64,000 nucleotides of DNA from Gammaproteobacteria bacterium (GCA_018222405.1 JAAFAI010000009.1:1-64000), one strand, 5' to 3'; counted from the stretch's first letter, positions 18,412 to 28,720 are shown. Translations and numbers: made by a program. Notes: generated by a model from the letters alone, not told the origin.

Positions 18412-21400
18412 TTACTTGTCGGGAAACTGATAGTCGCTAGGCAGTACTTTGTAAACCTGCTTGAAACAACGGCTGTAGTAGGCGCCGGAGCCAAACCCTA
18501 CTTCAAACGCTATCTGGGTTATCTGTAAACCTTGTTCCAGCATTGGCATGCTTTTCTCCAGCCGGTACTTTTTCAAAAACATCGTAAAGTTATCTGGTAA
18601 TAGTTTGGACAGGGTACGATTAAGTTGCCTGTCACTCATTGCCAGTAACGCCGAAGCACGACTACGGTTGAAACGCTCATCCTGATAATTCCTCTCTATT
18701 ACATCTAAGAATTTAACAATAAATTTTCGGTCTTTCTCATTGTCACACCGAGGCAAGATAGCTTTTACGTAAGCAGGTGTATTTTCGGCATCGTCATTAG
18801 CGCTTCTGCTAACGTTATGACGATGTGCAAGCCGCGAGTAGGTCAGGTTACTTTCAATTCTTGATATCAGTTCTTCACGCTCTACCGGCTTAACCAGGTA
18901 GTCATTAACTGACGCCTTAAAACTATTAAGTTTTGACGAATGATCACTGGCGGCGGTGAGTATCATCACCGGCAAATCGGCAAATGCATCCTGCTCTCTG
19001 AGCTTTGAGGTAAATACCACACCGGAAATATCAGTGATGTTTAACTCAGTGACTATCACATCAGGCTGCAAAACAGGGATAATTTCCAGTGCCTGCATAC
19101 CGCTTTGGGTCGAGTAACAATTAAAGTTTTCGCCCAGCAAATTAATGATATATTCGCAGGCCTCATGACTACGCTCGATAACAAGAACTACCGGTAAGTT
19201 ACTTTCCCGATACTGAGCAGACTGTTCTGCTACCTGCCTTTGTGTTCCATCATCAACCGTAAGGGCTTCCACTGTCAGCGCAGGGTTAAACGGCAAATGC
19301 ACCGAAACCTCAGTACCCAGACCCGGTTCACTTTTTAGTTCTAACCAGCCATCATTGGCCAGCGCCAGTGCGTTCGCCAGGTTCAGGCCGATACCAGTAT
19401 TATTACTACCATTATAATTCGACCCCATGGCAAACCGCGAAGTGACAAATTCAAGTTGCTGCTTAGCCATTCCCGGGCCATTGTCTTTGATACACACAAT
19501 TAACTTATCGGCATGGTGTATTGCCTTAATGCGCACCTGTCCGCCAGGCTGAGTATAAGAAATAGCATTAACCAGTAAATGGTTGAGCAGCGCTTCCAGT
19601 GAGTCCTGAATTAGCAATACGGGTGTTTTGATATCACAATCACAGCTGAGTATAAGTTGTTTTTTTAAGGCTTCCGGGCGCCATGTTTCGACCAGGAAAT
19701 CTAACGTATTAGCGATATTGTATCGCTGCAGCACCTGCCCGCTGATATGTTCAATTCGCTCCACCGCAGCGAGCTGGTCGGTAAGCACTCTGAGGCGGCC
19801 AGCATTATCGTAAACCACATCGAGCTTACCCCGGATATCCGCTGTTAATGGCCTTGCACGTAACTCTGTGAGCGGATTTAAGATTTGCATTAGCGGTGTT
19901 TTTATTTCATTAGCGAGATTACTGAAGATTTTTTCTTTTTTATTTAATAGCTCAGTAATCGATTGGTTACTTTCCAGTAACGCCGACTGTTTCTGTTCAA
20001 TAACTGCCGCCAACACCCGGCTTTTTTCGGCCATATGACGTTTGATAAGCACTACCACAAGCCAGATGGTCAGTGCTAAAGCCACCAGATACAGTAAGTA
20101 TGCCTGCCAGGTTAACCACATTGGCCGGGCAATAGTGAAGGGGTAACGACTAATGGGTTGTACAGCCTGACTTTTACTATCTACAACCCGAACCTGAAAA
20201 TCAAAAGCGCCAAAGCTCAGACCAGAGTAGGCCACTGTTCCCATATTCGCAGGCAACTCCTGCCACTCTTCATGAAAACCTTTAAGACGATATTCAAGCT
20301 TGTGCAAATGCGGATAAACATAGTCTGCCGAGGCAAACTCAAAAATCATTTCATCGGGCGCAGAGGCTAGTGTTTCAGAAAGTAGGCTTTTCGGGTCTGA
20401 CATTATCTTTTTATCATCGTTAATCAATTGTAGACTAAAAACACTGGCAACAGACTCGTACTTTCTTCTCCCTTGAACATAAGCAGCCAACTTGCCTGTA
20501 TCGACAAGATAACTCATCTGGTCACCAACTAGCACGAATTTAGAATCAGTAATGGGCATTAAACCCTGATGATTAAAATCTGTATCTATAACGCCATCAC
20601 TACGATCAAACTGGTAAGCAGACTCACCGTTTGTAAAAAAAAGTCCTTTATTGGTTGCAAGCCAATGATGACCTTCCCCGTCAATAAAACCATCCCGAAT
20701 AAAACGAGGTAGATTTAGCCCCGTGAATGCACCTTTAAACTGTCTTGAAGACAAATCGTATTGCTTTAGGCCGCCTCCCGATGTACATAAATAAATGATG
20801 TCATCTGTTGGATGTGAATACATGCAATAAACAAAGAATCTCTGCATATTGACTGCTTCGTGTTTTATCCAAACACCTATCTCCTCCATTGAATAAAGCC
20901 TGTTTTTCTGATCCAAAACTACGAGTGCATTATTTCTTTCAGTACTTATGAAACGAATGCCCTTGGGTGCATTCATGTAATGTTTTAACTCATTCATGCT
21001 TAGTTGAGCAAAACCAGCATGCGATTCAACTTCGTAGTAAATATAAGAATTGCCACCATTCTGAAAAACAATGGGCTTAAGCTTTCCACAGAAATTATCA
21101 GGATCTTTGACAGCTGTTACGACTTCCAAATCAACACCATCACTTTTCATTAATACACAGTCATCAGTAGAGAAAACTGAACCATCGGTTATAGCAATAG
21201 GTACTGTTTTAAAGTCAGAAAGTGGTGACTCAACTAGTTTTCCACTTATTAAATCAAGCTTAAACTGATGGTCGGACGATCCGACTAATGCAGATGAGTT
21301 AGTCACGGATTTCAACCACTCTATATCTTTTCGATAGGGAAAGTCTGTTTTGTGAAGATACTTTATCCCGGTATCATTAGCGTTGATTGTTAACAGGCCT

Positions 21401-22371
21401 AGTTGGCTCGAACCAACAATGATGGCCTCGTTCTCTAGCTCTGCAATAGCGCCAATTGTTTTTATTTGTTCTATCGAATATTTGGGCTGGCCCTGTTTTA
21501 GCTCTGAGATGATATTTTTTTCTTTGTCTAAATAGTACAGACCCGTCGCCGCAATCCATATTTGCCCAGCAGAGCTCACAAATATCTGGTCGACATCATT
21601 CAAGCTATAGCGCGTATCTTCAAAAGGATAATAAATTGCAGTACTGGCAAAGTCCCACTTGTAAACACCTCCCGGGCCTCCTACCAACAAATGGCCCTCG
21701 TACACTGACACCGATGTAACCGAGTTGAGCATGGGAAAGTACTTTTCTATAGAATAAAAAGAGGTTTTCTTTAAGACTGGTTCGTGAACAACAAGCCCGC
21801 TCGCCTCAGGAAAAACAAAACCAATATCAGGTAAATATTCAGCCCCGTAGATTCGCCTTAACCTGCCTGACTGATGATTTTTATCTATTATGGTATTCAA
21901 ACCTGTTTCAGTGTTATGGATGAGAATCTGATTAATCAGACTAATTCCCAGGAATTGCTCAGCGACAGCGACCGCCCAGGATGACTTTGTAAGTTCAGGT
22001 GGTAAAGGAGAGGTGCTTAAGGAGCGGTCGTTGGGTCTGAAGATAAACAGGCCTGAGCCAAACTGCGAGATCCAGATATTTCCTTCATTGTCTAAGGTCA
22101 GATCAGATATATAACCATCGGAAAGAACTGAGTTTTCGGGGGAGTAAAATGTAGAGGTTTCTCCAACCAGATCGAGGAATCCATTTTCAGCGCCGAGATA
22201 GAGATGATTATCTTGCGCGATAATGGCGCGGACTACACCACTTGAGTCACCATTGAATTTCGTTTTACCGACCCAGGAAGGCTCAACAGAGTAAGCATTG
22301 AAACTCCAGAGGATCAAAAAAAAGACAACGCCATAACAAGTCCTGATTTTAAGATTGTTTGTCCTAAACAT
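18412..22371 (-). CDS. hybrid two-component sensor/AraC regulator with lost phospho-acceptors
   Basis: One-protein regulator of the HTCS type, 1319 residues. The order is signal peptide (to about 29), beta-propeller-type sensor repeats (to about 680), Y_Y_Y-like domain (about 690-770), membrane helix (about 777-800), kinase core, receiver domain (about 1065-1180) and a C-terminal AraC-type HTH ending GFGSGAYYSRCFKQVY. The ATPase motifs DNGPGM and GIGLNLA are intact. The histidine of the H-box is Asn821 (NLANEIKTPL) and the receiver Asp is Glu1109 (IVTELNI). Both phospho-transfer sites are therefore missing, while the receiver Lys and Thr remain. It probably signals by conformation. A double-glycine peptide gene is divergent, 69 bp away. 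Confidence 0.9.
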   Translation of the reverse strand: MFRTNNLKIRTCYGVVFFLILWSFNAYSVEPSWVGKTKFNGDSSGVVRAIIAQDNHLYLGAENGFLDLVGETSTFYSPENSVLSDGYISDLTLDNEGNIWISQFGSGLFIFRPNDRSLSTSPLPPELTKSSWAVAVAEQFLGISLINQILIHNTETGLNTIIDKNHQSGRLRRIYGAEYLPDIGFVFPEASGLVVHEPVLKKTSFYSIEKYFPMLNSVTSVSVYEGHLLVGGPGGVYKWDFASTAIYYPFEDTRYSLNDVDQIFVSSAGQIWIAATGLYYLDKEKNIISELKQGQPKYSIEQIKTIGAIAELENEAIIVGSSQLGLLTINANDTGIKYLHKTDFPYRKDIEWLKSVTNSSALVGSSDHQFKLDLISGKLVESPLSDFKTVPIAITDGSVFSTDDCVLMKSDGVDLEVVTAVKDPDNFCGKLKPIVFQNGGNSYIYYEVESHAGFAQLSMNELKHYMNAPKGIRFISTERNNALVVLDQKNRLYSMEEIGVWIKHEAVNMQRFFVYCMYSHPTDDIIYLCTSGGGLKQYDLSSRQFKGAFTGLNLPRFIRDGFIDGEGHHWLATNKGLFFTNGESAYQFDRSDGVIDTDFNHQGLMPITDSKFVLVGDQMSYLVDTGKLAAYVQGRRKYESVASVFSLQLINDDKKIMSDPKSLLSETLASAPDEMIFEFASADYVYPHLHKLEYRLKGFHEEWQELPANMGTVAYSGLSFGAFDFQVRVVDSKSQAVQPISRYPFTIARPMWLTWQAYLLYLVALALTIWLVVVLIKRHMAEKSRVLAAVIEQKQSALLESNQSITELLNKKEKIFSNLANEIKTPLMQILNPLTELRARPLTADIRGKLDVVYDNAGRLRVLTDQLAAVERIEHISGQVLQRYNIANTLDFLVETWRPEALKKQLILSCDCDIKTPVLLIQDSLEALLNHLLVNAISYTQPGGQVRIKAIHHADKLIVCIKDNGPGMAKQQLEFVTSRFAMGSNYNGSNNTGIGLNLANALALANDGWLELKSEPGLGTEVSVHLPFNPALTVEALTVDDGTQRQVAEQSAQYRESNLPVVLVIERSHEACEYIINLLGENFNCYSTQSGMQALEIIPVLQPDVIVTELNITDISGVVFTSKLREQDAFADLPVMILTAASDHSSKLNSFKASVNDYLVKPVEREELISRIESNLTYSRLAHRHNVSRSANDDAENTPAYVKAILPRCDNEKDRKFIVKFLDVIERNYQDERFNRSRASALLAMSDRQLNRTLSKLLPDNFTMFLKKYRLEKSMPMLEQGLQITQIAFEVGFGSGAYYSRCFKQVYKVLPSDYQFPDK

Positions 22372-22440
22372 TCGCCCATCTCCGTATCTCTTTCCCTAGA
22401 TTTACTTCATGTAACTCTCTACAACAACGAGGACTTCATT

Positions 22441-22623
22441 GTGAATATAGTACAAAAATTATCCACTTTCGAGCTTTCAGAACAGGACTGTCTCTTGGTA
22501 CAGGGAGGTAGCCCATCTTTATCTGCTGACTGGAGTAGTATAGAAAAATTACCCTGCGGCCTGAGTGATAAAGTTGAAAAACCAGATCTGGACCTGGCTA
22601 TTTCGGTTAACACACAACCTTAG
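22441..22623 (+). CDS. double-glycine-leader peptide
   Basis: A 60-residue secreted-peptide candidate. The GTG start at 22441 has GAGG eight bases upstream. The leader MNIVQKLSTFELSEQDCLLVQGG fits the C39-peptidase pattern at the key positions: L(-12), S(-11), D(-8), V(-4), GG(-2,-1), with Cys in place of the usual Leu at -7. Cleavage would release a 37-residue core with one Cys and a Pro/Asp-rich tail. It is divergent from the degenerate HTCS gene (69-bp gap) and its end overlaps the 3' end of umuC by 17 bp. No processing exporter is in the window. Function unknown; a signal peptide for the HTCS is a hypothesis. Confidence 0.6.
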   Translation: MNIVQKLSTFELSEQDCLLVQGGSPSLSADWSSIEKLPCGLSDKVEKPDLDLAISVNTQP

Positions 22624-23863
22624 GCAAATGCCGCCAGTTAGTCGTGTATTGGGGTGACAGATATTCTCGTTTCATCCCCCATTCCGGGTGTATCCCTTTA
22701 GCCGCTGCGCCTATGGTCTGACTGCCGTAGCGGCTGTTTATTGCATCCATGCATTGCATGAGCTTGGGGTTGTGGTCGAGCTCGGCGAACATATCGCTCT
22801 GCTCATGGGCAGTTTCGATAATCTCTATCGCGCCAACGCCACACTTGTGTAATTTAATATTGGCTTTATAGAGCGCGTGACTGGCATTAGACGCAGCCTG
22901 AACCAGCGCTCTGGTATCGTTAGTTGGCTGCGCAAAGCGATGCTGAAGCGCCTTGTGGTATTGTTCTGTGTCAGCAAAGGGATTAGCGTGAGTAAATAAA
23001 GTGAGTAGCCATGTTTTGCTTTGCTGCCGACGTAACTTCTCAGCCACTTTTTCAGCATGCCAGCAAAGGCTTTCACGCAAAAACTGTTCGCTGGTAACCG
23101 GTTGCCCGAACGCTCGCGTTGAATATATTTGCTGTTTCTTTGCTCTTTCTTCATCCCACTTTATACACACAGTACCGTTGAGCTCTCTTACCGTTCTTTC
23201 CAGTTCAACTGAAAACTGTTTACGCAGCGCTTTAGGGTCGAATTGTGCAAGTTGCCAGGCGTTTACAATACCTTGCTCACGCAAACGGGCAGCAATACGC
23301 TTACCCACTCCCCAAATATCCTGCACATCCATTTGAAGTAGTACATGCTGACAGGCTTCCGGCGTATCGAGCACGGCAATACCAGACTTATCGCCAAGTT
23401 TCTTGCCTGCAAAGCTGGCAACTTTAGCCAGAGTGGGCGTTGCGCCTAAACCAACGCCGACCGGCAATCTGAGTTGCTGCCACACATCATCCTGTATGCG
23501 CTTAGCATATGTTCGCCAGTTTTCTGCAGGCCGCCAGGTATCAAAAAACAAGAAGCATTCGTCTATGGAGTAGATATGCTGGTCAGGAGCGTACTGCCCC
23601 ACGACCTGCATCATTTTATTCGATAAGTAATCATAAAGTTCATAGTTTGAAGAACGGATCACGGCATTATGCTGTGCCAGCAGTTTTTTAACCTTGTAGT
23701 AAGGGCCAAATTTTTTGACGCCCAATTGCTTGGCGAGCTCACATAATGCACAAATGCAGCCGTCGTTGTTGGTCAGCACAACAACTGGTCGCTGACGAAT
23801 GGCCGGGTCGAACACCTTCTCGGCCGACGCGTAAAAGCTATTGGCATCGACTAACGCATACAT
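22607..23863 (-). CDS. umuC: Y-family DNA polymerase, Pol V catalytic subunit
   Basis: Translesion DNA polymerase subunit working with processed UmuD. From the ATG at 23863 the product is 418 residues and begins MYALVDANSFYASAEK with the first catalytic Asp; the SIDECFLFF motif supplies the second Asp and Glu. The C-terminus LSPQYTTNWRHLP is typical of UmuC. AAGGTGG eight bases upstream favours this start over a GTG at 23875. It overlaps umuD by 13 bp, so the two are coupled. SOS control comes from the LexA box at 24294-24313. Confidence 0.95.
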   Translation of the reverse strand: MYALVDANSFYASAEKVFDPAIRQRPVVVLTNNDGCICALCELAKQLGVKKFGPYYKVKKLLAQHNAVIRSSNYELYDYLSNKMMQVVGQYAPDQHIYSIDECFLFFDTWRPAENWRTYAKRIQDDVWQQLRLPVGVGLGATPTLAKVASFAGKKLGDKSGIAVLDTPEACQHVLLQMDVQDIWGVGKRIAARLREQGIVNAWQLAQFDPKALRKQFSVELERTVRELNGTVCIKWDEERAKKQQIYSTRAFGQPVTSEQFLRESLCWHAEKVAEKLRRQQSKTWLLTLFTHANPFADTEQYHKALQHRFAQPTNDTRALVQAASNASHALYKANIKLHKCGVGAIEIIETAHEQSDMFAELDHNPKLMQCMDAINSRYGSQTIGAAAKGIHPEWGMKREYLSPQYTTNWRHLPKVVC

Positions 23864-24267
23864 TGGCTCAACCACCTTACATAGCGGTGCATACGCACCG
23901 AGCGCACCACTATGCCCTCAACCTCAAACAAATCACCGTCGCCCAGCGCATATGGCTTGTGATCAAGGCCGGGAGATAACAGCACCTGTGCTTTGCGATC
24001 GTAGAGTTTACAAACAAAGTTACCGTTTAAATTGGCCACTATCACATCCAGCGAAGTGGGATGCGCGGCGCGATCGACAATTAGCAGATCGCCGTCGAAT
24101 ATGCCTACGCCTGTCATCGAATCGCCCTGAGCCTGGCCAATAAACGTAGCGGTAGGATGTTCTATAAGTAGCTCGTCGAGATCCAGCGCCAGCTGTTTAT
24201 ATTCAGCCGCCGGCGACTCGAAACCACTGATGCCAGCTTGCGCTGCAACGGGTATAACCTGAAGCAT
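23851..24267 (-). CDS. umuD: Pol V accessory protein, LexA-like self-cleaving protease
   Basis: SOS mutagenesis protein that cuts itself on RecA filaments and joins UmuC as UmuD'2C. From the ATG at 24267 it is 138 residues. The Ser-Lys dyad is present (Ser50 in GDSMTG; Lys in FVCKLYD). The block GFESPAAEY aligns with the E. coli cleavage region, but the residue before the Gly is Ser14, not Cys or Ala, and the N-terminal arm is only about 14 residues rather than 24. An AGGTGG site 11 bases upstream supports the start; a GTG at 24282 is less likely. Confidence 0.92.
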   Translation of the reverse strand: MLQVIPVAAQAGISGFESPAAEYKQLALDLDELLIEHPTATFIGQAQGDSMTGVGIFDGDLLIVDRAAHPTSLDVIVANLNGNFVCKLYDRKAQVLLSPGLDHKPYALGDGDLFEVEGIVVRSVRMHRYVRWLSQCMR

Positions 24268-24293
24268 TGTTAACTTTACCACCTGTTAAAAAA

Positions 24294-24313
24294 TACTGTT
24301 TATTTATACAGTA
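24294..24313. promoter_or_regulatory. LexA (SOS) box shared by umuDC and yebG
   Basis: TACTGTTTATTTATACAGTA contains CTG-N10-CAG with an AT-rich centre and outer TA pairs, matching the gammaproteobacterial LexA consensus. It lies 27 bp before umuD and 47 bp before yebG, so one operator can repress both divergent transcripts. Confidence 0.93.
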
Positions 24314-24359
24314 AATTGCGATAGAGTGACAAGGAATTTCACAACAACGGAGTTACACA

Positions 24360-24647
24360 ATGGCTATCACAACACAATATGTGGTTTCTCATAAAGGGGT
24401 AGAAAAGTTGGTTACTACCGATAAAAAAGCAGCAGATCAATACGATAAGATGCTCGATGTGGCCGACAATCTGGCCGTTTACATTGAGGCGAAAGGCATC
24501 AAGCTCGACGAAGCGGTTGCTGAAGAGTTATCAATTATGCTGGCCAAAAACAAAGACAACCTGGCTAAGCTGCTCAAAGGCACCGATGCTGATACGCTGT
24601 TATCCAGCGAGAGCGCTGAAGTGGTAAAGCTAAAAGCCAACGGCTAG
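24360..24647 (+). CDS. yebG: DNA-damage-inducible protein YebG
   Basis: Small SOS protein of unknown biochemical role. The 95-residue product starts MAITTQYVVSHKGVEKLVTT and aligns to E. coli YebG through KKAADQYDKMLDVAD; length is the same as in E. coli. The LexA box at 24294-24313 lies upstream and is shared with divergent umuDC. AACGGAG precedes the ATG. Identification is good because both sequence and SOS context agree. Confidence 0.92.
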   Translation: MAITTQYVVSHKGVEKLVTTDKKAADQYDKMLDVADNLAVYIEAKGIKLDEAVAEELSIMLAKNKDNLAKLLKGTDADTLLSSESAEVVKLKANG

Positions 24648-24717
24648 GGCAATAAACGCCGTTGGAATGATATAGCAAGGCTGCCTGGCTCAGCGATGGT
24701 AAATGAGCCTGGTGGCG

Positions 24718-26304
24718 CTATTTGTTGCCAATTTCTTTTTCTATGTTGAAGCGCTTAATAACGCCATTAACCTCGGCGATGGTGGTATGCAGATGATCGC
24801 TCGCTTCCAGTGAACGCTCTGAACTGCGCTGGGTGTCGGCAGCACCATCGGCAATTTCGACAACCTGCTGATTGATATGCTCCGCTACAGCGCTTTGTTC
24901 TTCGACTGCAGCCGACATTTCAATGGTCATTTCAGAAATACCCTGCACCGCCACATTGATATCAGCCAGCGCCTGACGGGTGTCCTGCACAATACCTGCG
25001 CCGCGTTCAGCTGACTCCAGGCCGTTTTTCGACACCTTTACAGCCCGCTCACTGCGCGTAGCCAGTACCTGAATAATGTTGTGGATACGGTCTGTGGACT
25101 CCCGGGTTTTAGACGCCAGGGCTCGCACTTCGTCGGCAACCACAGCAAAGCCCCGTCCTTGCTCGCCCGCCCGGGCAGCTTCGATTGCGGCATTAAGCGC
25201 CAGCAAATTCGTTTGCTCGGCAATCGACGAGATAATGCTTGCCGCTTCACCGATATCACTGGTGCTCTGGTCTAGCTCGGTTACCGTAGCAGAAATAGTT
25301 TCCACTACCCCTTTTAACTCATCAATGGCTGCCGCCGCAGATTGCGCAGTCTGGTTACCGGTTTCCACGTTTCTGGCTGCTGAGCGGGCTGTATCGGCGT
25401 TTTGCTCCACCCGTTCCGCCACTTCCTGAATAGACTGGGACATCTGTGTCACTGCCGAAGCAATTTGTTGAGTCGCCTGGTTCTGTTGCACTACCGCGGT
25501 AGACGTAATGGCCGCCTGCTCGTGGGTGGTGGTAGCAATACGCTCGAGCGACGAAGCTGCGTCTTTTATGCGGGTTAATGCTGTACGACTGCGGGCCAGT
25601 TCGCAGCCAATCACCAGCTTAGCTCTTGCCGAGGCGCCAAAATCATCAAAGTAGGTTTGCGATACCACGGCGCTGTCGTAGGAATCCGGACTCAGGCTGA
25701 TTAGCTCTTCCCAACGCTTTTCACTTAAGGAGTGCTGCCAAACCGCCATTATGATAAGCACTGCAGCTGTCACCACTGTTGGCACCCAGCCGGCAAATAA
25801 ACCAAGAAAAATGAGCAACGGAATACCCGCCGCCCAAAACACACTTAGTTTTTTAAGCATATAAAGGTAAATTTCGCTCGACCTGGCCGCTGACTGACCA
25901 TTACGAATGCGCTCGTAGCGCGCGCTGGCGCGGGTAATTTCATGCTCGAGAGCCGGTACCCTGACTGACTCGTAGCCCACGATTTCGTTGTTCTCGTAAA
26001 CCGGAGTAACAAATGCAGACACCCAGTAATGGTCGCCGTTTTTACGCCGGTTTTTTACCAGCCCCATCCAGATCCGGCCGGCGTGCAGTGTCTGCCACAT
26101 TTCCTTGAACACGCCCTCCGGCATATCCGGATGGCGCACAAGATTATGGTTTTTATTTATCAGTTCCTCCCTGTCAAAACCGCTCACTTCCACAAAGGCG
26201 TCGTTACAATAGGTGATAATGCCGCGCTTGTCGGTAGATGAAATCAGCCGGTAGTGCTTAGGAAATTTGTATTCTTTTTGTGTAACTGGCTGGTTATTAC
26301 GCAT
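24718..26304 (-). CDS. Aer-like PAS methyl-accepting chemotaxis protein
   Basis: Inner-membrane chemoreceptor, probably for energy or redox taxis. The 528-residue product starts with a PAS domain (about 15-115) containing [16 protein letters not shown] and [17 protein letters not shown], as in Aer. A pair of hydrophobic helices follows at about 155-195, then a signalling domain with the hairpin tip [24 protein letters not shown] short PAS-proximal TM pair and no periplasmic domain fit Aer, in which PAS binds FAD. FAD binding here is inferred, not shown. Confidence 0.9.
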   Translation of the reverse strand: MRNNQPVTQKEYKFPKHYRLISSTDKRGIITYCNDAFVEVSGFDREELINKNHNLVRHPDMPEGVFKEMWQTLHAGRIWMGLVKNRRKNGDHYWVSAFVTPVYENNEIVGYESVRVPALEHEITRASARYERIRNGQSAARSSEIYLYMLKKLSVFWAAGIPLLIFLGLFAGWVPTVVTAAVLIIMAVWQHSLSEKRWEELISLSPDSYDSAVVSQTYFDDFGASARAKLVIGCELARSRTALTRIKDAASSLERIATTTHEQAAITSTAVVQQNQATQQIASAVTQMSQSIQEVAERVEQNADTARSAARNVETGNQTAQSAAAAIDELKGVVETISATVTELDQSTSDIGEAASIISSIAEQTNLLALNAAIEAARAGEQGRGFAVVADEVRALASKTRESTDRIHNIIQVLATRSERAVKVSKNGLESAERGAGIVQDTRQALADINVAVQGISEMTIEMSAAVEEQSAVAEHINQQVVEIADGAADTQRSSERSLEASDHLHTTIAEVNGVIKRFNIEKEIGNK

Positions 26305-26527
26305 CGAGTATGAAGCTCCCTTCTTGCTCCTGACAAATAATAGCCGGGCTCACCCTATGTGAAGAATACAGACAAATGCAGGGTACCCAACTATCTCTAT
26401 CACTTAAAATAGACCATGAAATAAACAACCACCACTAAACAAGGGTGAAAATTCGAATGGCAGAATAGAAGTAAAACAACAGGATAGTAAAGCTGGCGGC
26501 CACTTACGAGCCGCCTTCGGCGAATGG

Positions 26528-27616
26528 TTAGGGTTTTGCGTTGTGAGAAATATTGTCCAGTAAAGTTGTTACCTCCTGGCTCGCAGCTTCCATTTCTCTT
26601 AGCAACTGTTCACACTCAGCATGGTTACCCGCAGCATGGGCCCTGATAGCATTAACCCCGGCTTTATGCACCGCAGCATGAGGCCTGTCCAGACGTTTGA
26701 ACGCATCGAGTTTAGCCATATCTGAAGTCGCATTACTGCTATACCATTTACCCAGGCGGCAGCTTGTGTGATTGGCAAAGTCATGTTCTGACTTGGAAGA
26801 GCGTCTGGTAAGTACAGCATAAACCTCAGATTTCCATACCACATGATCAAGCTTTACGGTTTGGATGAAAGTTTGCAAACTGGCAGAACGGATGGTGTTT
26901 TCCATTACATCACAGTGTTCAATCATGCCGGCATAATTATTATTAAGTAAGCTGATGCCGTCGGCTAACTTGCCATTATTGGTCTGCAGTTCACCAACAG
27001 AAGACACCGCCACCTGAGTGGATTGAATAATACTTTTTACCAGCTCAGATACTTCACTTGCCGATTTATTAGTCTCATTGGCCAATGAGCGTACTTCATC
27101 AGCTACCACACTGAATCCGCGTCCGGCATCTCCGGCACGAGCAGCTTCAATAGCGGCATTCAGGGCCAGCAGGTTGGTCTGATCCGAGATACTGGTAATC
27201 GTGGTCACAAACTTATTGATGTTATCCGCCGTTTCAGAAAGGCCTTCGATACTGTCACTCATGGCTGACATCATGGTATTCAGGCCACTCATGTCACTAA
27301 CGATTTGCTTTAATGACTCGCTGGATTCGGCAAACAGGCGATGGTTTTCGGTAATTTTATCAGTTTGCTCACTGATGTCCTCAAATGAAGAAAGCACCGT
27401 TTGGCGAATTCCTTCTACCTGATTTAACGAATCCAGCATGCTGTCGGTCAGGCCAGGCATATCAGATTCTTTGTTTTCGGCTTCAGCGAGTTGTGCCCTG
27501 AGGTCTCGATTCTCTTCTTCCAGTGCAGCTACCTGTGCCGCCAGCTGGGCGTTTTCTCTTTGCAAAACAGAAACTTTGCCCTGCTCCTGATCAAGGGTTG
27601 TGCGAAATACAAACAA
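26528..27616 (-). CDS. soluble chemoreceptor with CZB zinc-binding domain
   Basis: Cytoplasmic methyl-accepting protein, 362 residues, without membrane segments. A coiled coil at about 10-50 is followed by the signalling tip [23 protein letters not shown] and a C-terminal CZB domain (about 245-345) with the zinc ligands of that family: His in KLDHVVWK, Cys in [10 protein letters not shown] and His in [11 protein letters not shown] domains sense zinc or hypochlorous acid in other bacteria. The start is a TTG at 27616 with AGGAG eight bases upstream; no ATG lies near. It is not adjacent to che genes. Confidence 0.9.
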   Translation of the reverse strand: MFVFRTTLDQEQGKVSVLQRENAQLAAQVAALEEENRDLRAQLAEAENKESDMPGLTDSMLDSLNQVEGIRQTVLSSFEDISEQTDKITENHRLFAESSESLKQIVSDMSGLNTMMSAMSDSIEGLSETADNINKFVTTITSISDQTNLLALNAAIEAARAGDAGRGFSVVADEVRSLANETNKSASEVSELVKSIIQSTQVAVSSVGELQTNNGKLADGISLLNNNYAGMIEHCDVMENTIRSASLQTFIQTVKLDHVVWKSEVYAVLTRRSSKSEHDFANHTSCRLGKWYSSNATSDMAKLDAFKRLDRPHAAVHKAGVNAIRAHAAGNHAECEQLLREMEAASQEVTTLLDNISHNAKP

Positions 27617-27708
27617 ATCAACGGCTCCTGAGGTAAACGTTAAAACCCCACCATAACTGGTGGTATTGCGCGATTCTAAGTGTTGGCTAACAATAGTCCA
27701 GTGATTTA

Positions 27709-28710
27709 CTACTCGGGACTGCTCGTCGTACCTCTGAGGATCAGTCGCGGGCTAAGAATATGCTGGTATTCATGACGGATATGACCGTATACCCGCTCAA
27801 GCACCCAGTGAGCCGCCATACTACCAATTTTTTGTACCGGATAATCAATGGTGGTTAGCCCCGGAGAAAGGTAGCTGGCAAAATCCACATTATCAAACCC
27901 GATCACCGATACGTCTTCCGGCACTCTGCGGCCCAGCTCGCGCAGCGCGATCATTGCGCCGGAGGCCATTTCATCGTTTGCACAGGCTACCGCAGTAAAT
28001 TTTGCGCCGCGGGCAACCAGTGCTCGAATCCCCTCAGTGCCGGATTTGGCCTGAAAGTTACCTTCGTAGGTAAGGTTGTCTGTGTATTCAACCCCCATGT
28101 CTGCAAGGGCCTGTTGGTGCCCGGTTAAACGGTTTTTACCATCGGCTTTAAATAGCGACCCGGCAATATAAGCGATCTGCGTGTGGCCAATGTCGAGGAG
28201 GTGCCGAGAGGCAAGATATCCGCCTTTTACGTTGTCCAGACTAATGCAATTATCACCGATCTCCTCAATAAAGCGGTTCACCACCACCAGTTCAACGCCC
28301 TGTTGGACCAGATTCACCAGATACTCGTCGCTAACGGCTTCCACATGCAAAATCAACGCATCGCAACGACGACTTAGCAGAGCATCAATTTGTTCTTTTT
28401 CAATCTGTGCGTCGGAGTGACCGGTAGCGATCAGCATGTGCTTCTTAGCCTGCCGTAGGGCCTGCTCTGTACCGCCCATCATCGCCCCAAAGAAAGAGCC
28501 ATGCAATTCCGGTACAACATACCCAATGGTATGAGTTTTATTGGATGCCAGTGAAGCTGCCACAACATTATGCCGGTAACCAAGCTCCGCCATTGCCGCC
28601 ATAACCAGTTCGCGGGTTTTTTCTTTTACCGTGCCGGTATTATTGATAACCCTGGATACGGTGGCAGATGATACACCAGCTTTTTCGCTGACTTGTTTTA
28701 TTGTGACCAT
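27709..28710 (-). CDS. LacI-family transcriptional regulator of beta-glucoside use
   Basis: DNA-binding repressor with a sugar-binding core. From the ATG at 28710 the product is 333 residues, starting [20 protein letters not shown], the LacI helix-turn-helix and hinge. The upstream in-frame start at 28764 would overlap the symporter gene and is rejected. It is third in the GH1-symporter-lacI operon, ten bases after the symporter stop. Three 14-bp palindromes of LacI type in the region (31510-31523, 32420-32433, 32576-32589) are its likely targets. The inducer is probably a beta-glucoside such as cellobiose (inference). Confidence 0.92.
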   Translation of the reverse strand: MVTIKQVSEKAGVSSATVSRVINNTGTVKEKTRELVMAAMAELGYRHNVVAASLASNKTHTIGYVVPELHGSFFGAMMGGTEQALRQAKKHMLIATGHSDAQIEKEQIDALLSRRCDALILHVEAVSDEYLVNLVQQGVELVVVNRFIEEIGDNCISLDNVKGGYLASRHLLDIGHTQIAYIAGSLFKADGKNRLTGHQQALADMGVEYTDNLTYEGNFQAKSGTEGIRALVARGAKFTAVACANDEMASGAMIALRELGRRVPEDVSVIGFDNVDFASYLSPGLTTIDYPVQKIGSMAAHWVLERVYGHIRHEYQHILSPRLILRGTTSSPE

Positions 28711-28720
28711 ATTAACTTCG

